NCBI RefSeq assembly: GCF_020616555.1 | Contig: NZ_CP085173.1 | Coordinates: 7,890,001-7,954,000 of the forward strand | Direction: 5' to 3' | Source: Streptomyces longhuiensis | GTDB lineage: Bacteria > Actinomycetota > Actinomycetes > Streptomycetales > Streptomycetaceae | Length of the DNA: 64,000 nt | In this document: in pieces, positions 52,595 through 61,277 of the stretch | Layout: the number at the start of each line of letters is the position of its first letter | Numbering within the stretch: position 1 is the first letter of the stretch | Notes under the pieces: generated by a model | The model's input: only the letters and a program-made list of their open reading frames with translations | Database searches by the model: none | Told to the model about the DNA's origin: nothing | Position numbers and translations under genes: made by a program

Positions 52595-53469
52595 TGCTGT
52601 CCGGCCTGCTGCGCGGCGTAGGTCATGAGGTCCTTCATGCCCTGTTCACGCGAGTCCGCGGTTGCCCCGTAGTCGAAGCTGTGGGTGAACTCAGCCTGCG
52701 GGAAGGCTCTTTGCATCCACACAGCGCAGTAGTGGCCGGGCATCATGCACGGTTCCAGCTCGCAGTACACCTTCCGGACCTGGTGTGCCTCCACTCCCTC
52801 CGACTGGAGCCGCTGCCACAGCAGCTCCTCGGGGTGCGCTCTGCCGGGCGCGGTCATCTCTGTGGCGATCTGCTTCTCGCCCGCCGCGTCCGCGTACTCC
52901 ATGGCCGCCGAGAAGGGGAAGTTGAGGGTGTGCCGCACGTCGTCGAGGACTCGCTGCCACCAGCTCTCCCGGTCCTCGAAAGCGGCTGGATCAATCTGGT
53001 GCAGTTCCGCGTTCAGTTCACGGAACGCGGCGGCCGCCACGGGCAAGCTCGTCGATGCCGCGATGACCGGCAGCCTCCGGTCCAGCGTGGCCAGCGCAGT
53101 GTTGAAAGCAGGGACGTCGGAGCTGACGAACATGTCCGGCTCTTCATTGCCGAGGAACACCGCCTGTACGGCGCCGTCGGGCCGCAGGCACAGGTGGGCC
53201 AGGCCGTCGGTCCCCAGTCGGAGCCAGTCACCCAGGTCGCTGCCGATGCGGGAGATCCCGTGGTGCCCAGCGAAGAGTCTGAGTGTCAGGCTGTCCGTCT
53301 GCCTCGCCGCCGCAAAGTAGGGAGAGACATGGAGCGGCACACCCGTATTCTCCAGTACGCGCAGCGCTTCTCCCGGCAGGCGGCTCTGGTAGGCATTGGG
53401 CACGGTGAAGCACCGCACGCCGTCGGGACCGAAGTGGGCGACGGACGGATCCGGGGAGGACTCGGACAT
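52591..53469 (-). CDS. SUKH-4 domain fused to a deaminase-like domain
   Basis: A 292-residue protein starting at ATG 53469 behind AGAGG. The N-terminal 150 residues show SUKH-4 features (FTVPNAYQSRLPGEALRVLENTGVPLHV; RIGSDLGDWLRLGTDGLAHLCLRPDGAVQAV). The C-terminus (about 185-265) carries a deaminase-like pattern: HPEELLWQRL with H and E, and YCELEPCMMPGHYC with P-C-x-x..C. Zinc ligands look complete. This couples an immunity fold with a domain of the same superfamily as the downstream toxin. Confidence 0.7.
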   Translation of the reverse strand: MSESSPDPSVAHFGPDGVRCFTVPNAYQSRLPGEALRVLENTGVPLHVSPYFAAARQTDSLTLRLFAGHHGISRIGSDLGDWLRLGTDGLAHLCLRPDGAVQAVFLGNEEPDMFVSSDVPAFNTALATLDRRLPVIAASTSLPVAAAAFRELNAELHQIDPAAFEDRESWWQRVLDDVRHTLNFPFSAAMEYADAAGEKQIATEMTAPGRAHPEELLWQRLQSEGVEAHQVRKVYCELEPCMMPGHYCAVWMQRAFPQAEFTHSFDYGATADSREQGMKDLMTYAAQQAGQQ

Positions 53470-53706
53470 CGGGTTACCTCTCACGGTGGGGGACGGTCGA
53501 CATTGACCCTAGTAGGCGCGGCGCAAAGCGCTGAAACCGGATGCGAGGACCTCCACGACGAGCCCAAAGGGGAACGCTTCTCACCCGGGGCCGAGACCGG
53601 GAGACTCCCCGATACCTGGGTTGGAGTCGAACAGCTGTTGATGCCTGCGCCAGCTCCACGACCGCATCAACGCCAGGCAGCCGCTCGGAGGCCTGGAGAT
53701 CGCCGC

Positions 53707-54021
53707 ATGAGCCAGTCGTACGAAGTCCCCGAACTCACCCGCGCCGAAGTCCGGTCCGTGAGGGACAGCAACTCCCGGCCGGTCGACTGCCCGCAGTGCA
53801 AGAACGGCACGCGCATCGACCCCTGGCCTAGCCCGGCCGGCTGCAACAGCAGCTGCCGCGACAGCGACGCACGGAGCGGCTGTTCCGCGGCCACTGCACC
53901 TGTGACCGCTGTTTCTGACCCCGAAGGGAATCTCTCCGCCCGGAACGTGGAGGCCTCGCGCTTGAATCGGGAGCGGCCACCGAAGAACAGATCCGGGGCT
54001 TGCGCAATTGTGCAAAAATGA
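53707..54021 (+). pseudogene. Small zinc-knuckle-like protein, frameshifted
   Basis: From ATG 53707 the frame begins MSQSYEVPELTRAEVRSVRD and DCPQCKNG, then becomes low-quality. After about 53835 a better reading is in another frame, ending RTERLFRGHCTCDRCF and a stop near 53918. The change suggests a one-base frameshift in a small cysteine-rich gene. Confidence 0.4.
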
Positions 54022-54030
54022 TCTTGGATC

Positions 54031-54675
54031 TCAGTCTGACGTGCCGCACTCCGAGAGGCGACTCTGTTTCGCCCGATCGTCAGCCATCAAGCCCCCCTCC
54101 TTCTGTTGCCGGATGACCCTTTTCGAGGGCGGGCCCGCGGTCTTGCTCAGTACGCCGTTGTTCCAGCGCACCCATGCTTGGCCGTCGTTCCCCATGAAGT
54201 GCAGTCCCTGAAAAATCCAACCTGTGCGGGGCCCGGAGGGCTCGGTGAACCTCGTCGCCTTGGCGAAGGTGACAGCCTTCGGCACGCTTACGGCTGTGCA
54301 CGGCGGTACAACCCCAACAAACACGTACGTGACCGAGTCGTCGTGCTTCTCTCGCCGTTGCTCGTCGTTCAGGAAGAAGGCTGCCCACACCGGGTCCAGG
54401 GAACGGTTCGCAACAACCGAGACCTTGCCATCTCCCCACATTGATACGCGTACGGCCTGGCTCCGTGCCTCCTTCTCGCCGTCCTCCTTAGACTGAGCGA
54501 GTTGATCATCTGCGACCTGGGCGGACTTGTAGGTTCCCCAGGCTGTGATTGCGAGGCTGACTGCGGCCACGACAGCCGCGAGCACGGCTGTGTGCCTGGC
54601 CCAGTCGGAGCGCTGATACCAGCGCCTGAGGCGGGCGATGCAGCCCGCCCCACGAATCCGGTTGGCGGCAGCCAT
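54031..54675 (-). CDS. Membrane-anchored protein, unknown
   Basis: A 214-residue protein with one span (TAVLAAVVAAVSLAITAWGTY) followed by SAQVADDQLAQSKEDGEKEARSQAVRVSMWGDGKVSVVANRSLDPV and a beta-rich domain. This layout (single anchor, QVADDQL helix, beta domain) is frequent in Streptomyces and uncharacterised. ATG 54675 has no strong ribosome site; GTG 54729 is an alternative. Confidence 0.55.
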   Translation of the reverse strand: MAAANRIRGAGCIARLRRWYQRSDWARHTAVLAAVVAAVSLAITAWGTYKSAQVADDQLAQSKEDGEKEARSQAVRVSMWGDGKVSVVANRSLDPVWAAFFLNDEQRREKHDDSVTYVFVGVVPPCTAVSVPKAVTFAKATRFTEPSGPRTGWIFQGLHFMGNDGQAWVRWNNGVLSKTAGPPSKRVIRQQKEGGLMADDRAKQSRLSECGTSD

Positions 54676-55089
54676 AGGAGGGCGCGGAGTGACTTGCCGA
54701 ACCCTCAACCGCGCTCGCCTCTGGGGCACTTGACCTCACCAATGATCGTGCTCGACCTCGTAATCCCTAGGGATTATCACGGAACTCGGCAGCCGCGTAG
54801 ACGATCGAGAGTACAAGCCGCACCGACCGTTCATCCTCCGCCGGTCGTTGGCTTGACGCCGCATCGGAGGTCTGTGCTGGCCGAGCATGGGGTTGAGGAG
54901 GCTCTTCCGGGCGGCTGCGTTTCAGTCCCCATGCTCGTCGCGGCGCCGGCGGTAGTGGATCTTGGCGCCTGGTGAGGCGGTGGTTGCGGAGAAAGCCCAG
55001 AATGAGCCGGCGTGGTTGAGGCGGTCCGAGTCCCTAATGGGACTCAGTTAGGTCTTTCGGCTCGGCCTCGTTCTGGGCATGTTGGGTGG
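54676..55089. other. Intergenic with palindrome and IS-end-like hairpin
   Basis: About 400 bases without an intact gene. It contains the palindrome at 54761 and a 7-bp inverted repeat (GAGTCCC-TAAT-GGGACTC, 55028-55045) just before the IS701 fragment, possibly the element's terminal repeat. Confidence 0.45.
54761..54776. promoter_or_regulatory. Perfect 16-bp palindrome
   Basis: TAATCCCTAGGGATTA is a perfect palindrome, AT-richer than its surroundings, about 90 bases upstream of the minus-strand gene at 54675. It could be an operator for that gene or a hot spot for the IS insertion next door. Confidence 0.5.
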
Positions 55090-55369
55090 ATGGACACACA
55101 TGAAGTGAACCGTGTCCGGGCGAAGTTGGCGTTATACGTGGCTGACGAGTTCGCGTCGGTGCCGCGCAAGGATCAGCGAGCCAAAGGCGACTGCTACCTG
55201 CGGGGACTGACGCTGGACGGCCGCCGCAAGTCGATCCAGGCCATGGCCTCGCGGCTGCCGGACGGCAACGAACAGAACTTGCAGCAGTTCGTGAACCAGT
55301 CCAGCTGGAACCCGGTGCCGGTGCAGCGCCGGATCTGCGAACGCATGCTGCCGCTGGTCAACCCAACGG
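55090..55369 (+). pseudogene. Truncated IS701-type transposase
   Basis: From ATG 55090 the frame reads [50 protein letters not shown] and [19 protein letters not shown]. This is the N-terminal portion of IS701-family transposases. Homology stops at about 55369, where an inverted fragment of another transposase begins. Confidence 0.8.
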
Positions 55370-55535
55370 CCAGGAACTGCCGCCACGTGGTGTCGGTCTG
55401 CCGCTGGAGTGCCGGGGGTATCTTCCGGCGGCTCAGGACCCTACGGATAGTGGAAGCGCTCACGTGGTGGCCGAGCTTGAGCAGCTCACCCTGGATGCGC
55501 TGGTATCCCACGACGCGTTCTCCAGGGCGACCTGT
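55370..55535 (-). pseudogene. Internal fragment of an integrase-core transposase
   Basis: On the minus strand it reads [31 protein letters not shown] and, in the same frame, [12 protein letters not shown]. The segment is nearly identical in layout to 61855-62010, so it is a second, shorter copy of the same IS family joined to the IS701 fragment. Confidence 0.75.
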
Positions 55536-55651
55536 TCAATTGAGCGTGGGGAAAGATCGATGAAGGGTTCACGTTGTCGACTCCGTGTCCGTAGGGTCGA
55601 AGCGGTTGGCCGATGTGCCTGCTGGTTCGTGTCGTGGGCAGAGGGGGACGT

Positions 55652-58402
55652 GTGACGACGGTCTTTGTAAATCGGGAATCCCTGCTCGAGAAGGCTGAAC
55701 AGTTACAGCGCACCATCGCCGCTGGTCAGCAAGGCGGTGGTGTAGTGGTCCTCGGCGACTCGGGGATGGGCAAGACGGCGCTGCTGGAGCGCATCGCCCA
55801 GCGTGCAGCCTGGCAGCCGGGCCTGCGTGTGGTGCCGGTGCGCTGCACGCCCCTGGTGGGACGGGGAAGTCGGTTCGGCCCAGTGCTGGACGTGCTTCTG
55901 CATCTGAGCGCGACGTCGAAGTCGGCGCGCAGAAGGAACTGGCTCGGCGTGCTGCGTCGCAGTGCCATGGCCGCAGTCCCCGACATCGCGTCGGTCCTGG
56001 TGCCCGGTGCGGGGGGTGCGATCGCGGCCTTTCAGGAAGCGGCGAAGGAGACCATGGCCACCGGTTCCATCCCGGGGGACAGCCTCATGCTGTCCGATGG
56101 AATGGTCACCCGGCACCTTGTCGGGGCCCTGCTGCAGCTGGCCCGCGACGGCAGCCCCGTCCTTGTGGTCATCGACGACGTCCAACTCGCTGATCTGGGC
56201 ACCCTTGAACTCCTGCACCTCCTCCTGCCACGCCTGTCCGAGGCTCCGATGGGCCTGGTGCTCGGTCTCGGTCCCTGCACTGCGCCGTCTGGGAACGAAC
56301 GCGAGGTGCAGGCTCTGATCGAGCGGGTGCAACAGCATGCGGACCGCCTCGTGCAGGTCGAGGAGCTGCGTGAACTGGCCCCGGGCGCCGTCCGGCAACT
56401 GGTCCATGCCCGCCTCGCCGGACATGACCTGCCGACGGAATTCGCCTGCCAGGTCGCCGACGCCACCGGTGGGCAACCCTTGTTTATCGACCAGGTACTC
56501 ACACTCTGGCGACCTGGTTACGGAACCAGTATCCCGTTCCCCGACAAACTTCCCGACGCCTTCAAAGAACGGTTCGGGCAACTGGACCCCCAGGCTAAGG
56601 ACCTCCTCGTCCTGGGGGCGACGGCGGGCCGGTTCTTTTTCTCCCACACCCTCGCCACGGTCACCGGCCTGCCCCAGCTCCAGATCCAGGACATCCTGCA
56701 CCGCATCGCGCAGACCCATGGACTCATCCGGGAACGCCGACGCAGCGACATGCCCCACTGGGCCGTCCAACTCCACATCGACTGGTACGAGTTCGACCAC
56801 CGCCAGCTCCAACTCGGCATCAGAGAAGAACAACGCGAAGGTGCACGCCTGCTTCGCCACGGCCTGATCGCCGATGCCCTGCGCGCCGTCCCACGACCCC
56901 CCAGCCCCGATCTGCCTCGCGCACTCGACACCCTGATCGCCGAACACCTACGAGAAGCTGGCCCCGCCCGAGCCCTAGACAGCGCCCAGGCGGACCTCCA
57001 CCTGGCCCGCGCCCTTGCCGGCGAAGAACTCGCCTTCGTGCAGGCGGAACAATTCTGCCGCACAGCTATCACCTCCCTCGGCCTGCTGCCCGAGGGTGAC
57101 ACCGCGCGGGACCGCCTGCTAGCCGAAGCCACTGAACTCCTGCTCTCGCTCACTGAGGTGCGCTGGCGCGGCAACCAGAGCGAGCAGGATCCGATGAGTA
57201 TCGATGCCCTCGCCGCCGAGGCGGAAGCCGCGGCACACCGTGTCGGGGACCGTCTCCTGATCGCCCGCATGACACTGCAACGCGGCAAGACCTTGATGGC
57301 CGTCAAAGGCCTGTACCCCTCACTGGACAAACTCGAAGAAGCCGTCGATCGAGCCAGAGAGTGCGGAGACGAAGGCGTACCCGCGCTCTTCGTCGCCATG
57401 GTTGAATACGGCCGCCAGCTCCCCAAGAAGAACCTGGAGGCTGGCCTCGACGTCCTGCTCCAGGCGGAACGGCTCTACGCCTCCGCACCCCAACTCGGCG
57501 CCGCCCTCAGCCCTGTCCTCCAGCACGCCCGCAACCTCAACGAGATGCAGATAGGCATCAACCTCCACGACAGCGGATGCTTCGACGAGGCACGCTTCCG
57601 CCTGGAGCGCTGCGTGCAACGCCTCGAGGGGGAGATTCCCCAGGTGGAACTGCCCATCGCGCTCAACTACCTCGCCCAGCTCCACCTGGCCATCGGGGCC
57701 GACGCCGCTGCTCGAGCCACGCTTGCCCGCGCGCTCCAGGTCGAGGAGGAACGCGGTGGAGCCAGCGGCTGGCACGCCTACAACAACGCCCTGCTCGCCC
57801 TCCTGACCGCCCGCGACCCCGCCCGCGCGGACGAAGCCGTCCGCCGCGCCGAAGCGGCATGGGAAGAGACCACCCAGACTTGGCTCGCCAACCTCGTCCC
57901 CATCGTCCGCAACCTCTACACCGAAACCCTGCTCGCCACCGGCCGCGGCCTGGACCGCGCGCTGAGCCTGACCGAGGAGACGCTGGCGGAGACCGCGCGC
58001 AGCCGCATGGACCGCAGCAGAATCGCCGCGTTCTGTCTCCGCGCTCGACTGCGTCTGCGCGACGGAGAGGTCGACCACGACGCTGCGGTGGCTGACGCAA
58101 GAGCTGCCCTCGAACTCCTCGGCCGGCGGGGCGACATGCCCGCCCTGCGCACCGAAGAGGTCTATCGCGACGCCGCCGCTGCTCTGCGGGCCGTGGGACG
58201 AACGCAAGAAGCCGATGCACTTGTGCAGCGCGCCCGTGCCGTGGTGCTCCGCAAGGCCGCGAGCTTGCGCAGCGCAGTAGACCGGCACCGCTTCCTGACC
58301 GGTGTGCCCCTCAACCACGACCTGTTCCCCGACTCCGCCGCAGTCTTGCGCGCCGACCTGGATACAGTTCCTGACCAGCGTGATTCCCAGACGGGGGAGT
58401 AG
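55652..58402 (+). CDS. STAND ATPase with C-terminal TPR-like repeats
   Basis: A 916-residue protein starting at GTG 55652 after AGAGGGGG. The N-terminus is an AAA_16 ATPase: Walker A VVLGDSGMGKTALLERIAQRA near residue 38 and Walker B VLVVIDDVQLADLGTLELLHLL near 175. From about residue 440 the protein is a series of helical hairpins (VPIALNYLAQLHLAIGADAAARATLARALQVEEE; WLANLVPIVRNLYTETLLATG), TPR-like, ending RHRFLTGVPLNHDLF as in LuxR/AfsR-type regulators, but no DNA-binding domain is present. It could be a sensor or conflict ATPase. Confidence 0.8.
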   Translation: MTTVFVNRESLLEKAEQLQRTIAAGQQGGGVVVLGDSGMGKTALLERIAQRAAWQPGLRVVPVRCTPLVGRGSRFGPVLDVLLHLSATSKSARRRNWLGVLRRSAMAAVPDIASVLVPGAGGAIAAFQEAAKETMATGSIPGDSLMLSDGMVTRHLVGALLQLARDGSPVLVVIDDVQLADLGTLELLHLLLPRLSEAPMGLVLGLGPCTAPSGNEREVQALIERVQQHADRLVQVEELRELAPGAVRQLVHARLAGHDLPTEFACQVADATGGQPLFIDQVLTLWRPGYGTSIPFPDKLPDAFKERFGQLDPQAKDLLVLGATAGRFFFSHTLATVTGLPQLQIQDILHRIAQTHGLIRERRRSDMPHWAVQLHIDWYEFDHRQLQLGIREEQREGARLLRHGLIADALRAVPRPPSPDLPRALDTLIAEHLREAGPARALDSAQADLHLARALAGEELAFVQAEQFCRTAITSLGLLPEGDTARDRLLAEATELLLSLTEVRWRGNQSEQDPMSIDALAAEAEAAAHRVGDRLLIARMTLQRGKTLMAVKGLYPSLDKLEEAVDRARECGDEGVPALFVAMVEYGRQLPKKNLEAGLDVLLQAERLYASAPQLGAALSPVLQHARNLNEMQIGINLHDSGCFDEARFRLERCVQRLEGEIPQVELPIALNYLAQLHLAIGADAAARATLARALQVEEERGGASGWHAYNNALLALLTARDPARADEAVRRAEAAWEETTQTWLANLVPIVRNLYTETLLATGRGLDRALSLTEETLAETARSRMDRSRIAAFCLRARLRLRDGEVDHDAAVADARAALELLGRRGDMPALRTEEVYRDAAAALRAVGRTQEADALVQRARAVVLRKAASLRSAVDRHRFLTGVPLNHDLFPDSAAVLRADLDTVPDQRDSQTGE

Positions 58403-58432
58403 TAGACGAGAGTCGTCAGATGTTCACGATCA

Positions 58433-59123
58433 TTAAAAGAGTTCTATTTCTCGGCCGGCCACATCCTCGACGCACCTGTGCGCAGCAGGTGCAGGGCGGG
58501 GAAGAGGTGAGCAGCGGTCAGGTAGGTGAGACGGAGCAGCACGAGTGACCTCCTGCCGCGGCGCGCGATCGGCTCCATGGCTGCGGTGACCTGCTCGGAC
58601 GTAATTATCGGCACACACACGATCCGCCAGCTCGTAGCGAACCGGCTTCGTGAGCTGCCTGCGAAGCACCGCGTTCTCGTGCCGCAGCACCAGCAATTTC
58701 CCGTCCTTGGCCATGTCCCGGTGTAGCAGCACCACCGGACTGCGAGCAGCTTCCGCGCCACCTGGTGCACCAGTGAAACGAACACCCGGACAGGGTTCCA
58801 GCAGACAGTGATGCCGTGCCAGACCGCCTCCGAGCAGTAGCGATGAGTTTCCGAACGGCACAGGCGGTGCCGCGTGAGCAGTGTGTGCTGGAGGTGACCC
58901 TGAAGGTCTGGCGCCAGCGCTCGCGCGGGACGAACCGCGAGAGCGGGGCGAGCCAGATTCGGTCTGCGGGTTCGTAGCGGAAGCGGGCGATCTGACGGCG
59001 CAGCGCCGCGTTCTCATGCCGTAACGCGAGGACCTCTGCGTCCTTGGCCACGCGGCTGCGGAGTACGGCAGAGGGCACCTTGATCAGATTCCGGACCAGC
59101 GTGGTGACGATCGACAGCGACAT
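58433..59123 (-). pseudogene. Two decayed transposase N-termini
   Basis: On the minus strand from 59123 the frame reads SLSIVTTLVRNLIKVPSAVLRSRVAKDAEVLALRHENAALRRQIARFRYEPADRIWLAPLSRFVPRERW then becomes nonsense. From about 58790 a second, related start reads MAKDGKLLVLRHENAVLRRQLTKPVRYELADR in another frame and is lost near 58480. Both are N-terminal pieces of integrase-core transposases. Confidence 0.7.
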
Positions 59124-59251
59124 CGACGGATCATCCCAGGCGCCATTGAGGCTGTTGGCCCGCGTGGAGAAGCTGCAGGTCAGAGCCGGCAGCGTATTTC
59201 CGAGCGGGACAGGATCGGAATGCGGGGCCGTCCTTGCTGAGGCTAGTGCGC

Positions 59252-60568
59252 CTACACTTGCATGGGCAGCGCGGGGAACACGATCACCGAGCCGTCCTTG
59301 TTGCGGGCAATCTCGATCGCCACTTCTGGCGAGCGGCTGTTGACCAGGATGCCGTCGCCCAGCTTGCGAATGCGGTCTGCCGCGCGCATCAGGCGATCGA
59401 CTTCACCGGTCGTGAAGACGGGCCGCAAACCTTGCGGGCCTGCCAGCTCCAGCGCCGAAAGGTGCACCAGCACACCGGCGATGCTCGATTCCAGCTCGTC
59501 GAGGCGCTGCTGGTCGCGCTTGAGCTCGCGGGTGAAGTTATCGAACATGTTGTCAGGATTGTCCTGGGCATGCTCGACCGCCTGCAGGACGACGACCCGC
59601 CGCTTCAGCGCAATGGCCAAGGCGGCGAGTTCGAGGTGGGCGCGGAACGTGCCGCCATGTTCGTCGACGCCGGGGAACGACTTGGTCAGCGTGCTGATCT
59701 CGACGGGCTTGTCGTCGGGAAGCTTGTCGAGTGCGGTCTGCCACCGGGCAAGGCGGCGGTCAGCGGCGCCCAGAGCCGTGTTGATGGCATGTACCGCCGA
59801 GTCCAGTCCTAGCGAGATACCGAGTTTGCCCTGGTCGAGCAGAATGGCGGTGGCTTTGTCGATGGCATCGCGGCAGCCGTCGAGTTCGCTGTGCTCGTCT
59901 TCGAGCTTCTGCTCGTGCAGTTGCTCCAGCAGTTCTGTGATGTGTTCGATAGCCTGCTGGCGCTTGTAGTCGGCATGCGCGCTTACCCCCACCGCTAGGG
60001 CCATGAGTACGAGCGGCGCGGCCACGGTGAGCGCCGCGCTGCCGGCGGCCGCGACTCCGGCTGTCGCACCGGCTCCGCCGACTGCGCCTGCTGCGGCCAC
60101 TTTGCCGACTGGCACGAACGTCGCGCCGGCGACGATGCCGCCCGTTGAGTTCACGAGTGGGCCTCGGATGCCACCGGCCACCGCCCTCGCCGCCATCGGA
60201 CGAACCATGCCCTGACCGAACTGGGCAGCAACCTTCGCCGGAACCACCATGCGATACAGGTTTTCGCCGGCAGCGGTCGCCCTGGCCGCCGTAAGGGAAC
60301 TTCGCGTCGATTGCGTGATGAACTGTGACAGGTGCTGCGCCAGGGGACTCGCGGCATCGAGCGGGATGCCTCGGCTGCGGTCGAGCTTGGCGGGCAGCGG
60401 ATGCACCTCCAGCGTGGCAATCGGCGCGTCGGCCAGGGCGGCCAGCACACCGCGCAGTTCAGCCAGGCGCTCAGCTGTCATCGGCTCGTCTCCGGCCAAT
60501 GCGGGCACCCGGACGTCACCGGTCGCCAGCGTCCACACCGGAACGAGTGCCCTGCGGTCGTCAGTCAT
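59252..60568 (-). CDS. Glycine/alanine-rich membrane-insertion and coiled-coil protein, unknown
   Basis: A 438-residue protein starting at ATG 60568 after GGGGAGA. Residues about 120-205 are Gly/Ala-rich and hydrophobic (GKVAAAGAVGGAGATAGVAAAGSAALTVAAPLVLMALAVGVSA), able to insert into a membrane. Residues about 210-350 form helices likely to coil (DYKRQQAIEHITELLEQLHEQKLEDEHSELDGC), and the C-terminus is a mixed domain (RSPEVAIEIARNKDGSVIVFPALP). The combination resembles membrane-active effectors, but I recognise no family. Confidence 0.65.
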   Translation of the reverse strand: MTDDRRALVPVWTLATGDVRVPALAGDEPMTAERLAELRGVLAALADAPIATLEVHPLPAKLDRSRGIPLDAASPLAQHLSQFITQSTRSSLTAARATAAGENLYRMVVPAKVAAQFGQGMVRPMAARAVAGGIRGPLVNSTGGIVAGATFVPVGKVAAAGAVGGAGATAGVAAAGSAALTVAAPLVLMALAVGVSAHADYKRQQAIEHITELLEQLHEQKLEDEHSELDGCRDAIDKATAILLDQGKLGISLGLDSAVHAINTALGAADRRLARWQTALDKLPDDKPVEISTLTKSFPGVDEHGGTFRAHLELAALAIALKRRVVVLQAVEHAQDNPDNMFDNFTRELKRDQQRLDELESSIAGVLVHLSALELAGPQGLRPVFTTGEVDRLMRAADRIRKLGDGILVNSRSPEVAIEIARNKDGSVIVFPALPMQV

Positions 60569-60709
60569 CGTCTCCCCCTCTTTCCCCACAACAGCCTATG
60601 GCTTACATCGGACAAGAACGGCATGAACCCCGTGCATTCGTTTACGGGCGCTGTCTGCCGGCGAACCGACGATCATTCGGACAAATCCCGCCACATCAAC
60701 CACAGGTCG

Positions 60710-61230
60710 TCAGGCCGCAGACGAATCGAGGCCAAGGGGTGCCCCGGTCAGCATGTCCAGCTGGGGCTTACGCCTCAGACGTTGTTCGAGGCCTGTGAGT
60801 CGGCGGCGACGGCGTCCCGGCGTCCCGGCGTCGGATGCGTCGGCCGGCAAGGTCGGCAGCGCGGCCACCACGGCCTCGACGGCGGTCAGTTCGTGCGTGG
60901 TGGCGGCGTCGAGGGGTGTCCGGTGAGCGAGCGCCAGATGGTGTCCAGGGCGAAGCGGGCGTATCTCCTCGCCGACGTCGAAGGTCCGCCCCGTACGTGC
61001 GTAGCCGGCCCAGCGCTCGGCGGTGGTGCGGGCCGCCTCGGTGATCCGCTGCTCGTAGCGGCGCATCCCGGTCCTGGTGAACTGGAACTGCAGTAGGCGC
61101 CGTTGGCGCTTTCAGGCCTCGCCGGTGGTGGCGAGGACGCCGTCGCCGATCAGCAGGCGGGCACGGTGGGAGCGCTTCACGTACCGGTCCGGATGCAGGG
61201 CGAGCACATGCTGGACGGCCCCGGGCTCGG
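60710..61230 (-). pseudogene. Cytochrome P450 fragment with nonsense codon
   Basis: On the minus strand the sequence reads LALHPDRYVKRSHRARLLIGDGVLATTGEA, then TGA, then KRQRRLLQFQFTRTGMRRYEQRITEAARTTAERWAGYARTGRTFDVGEEIRPL. This is the N-terminal third of a bacterial P450 in which the tryptophan of the GExWKRQRR motif has become a stop. The heme-binding cysteine region is missing, so the gene is dead. Confidence 0.75.
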
Positions 61231-61277
61231 TGACCTGCGGGGTTCCAGAACAGGGTCAACTGCGCTGAGCTGCGTCT

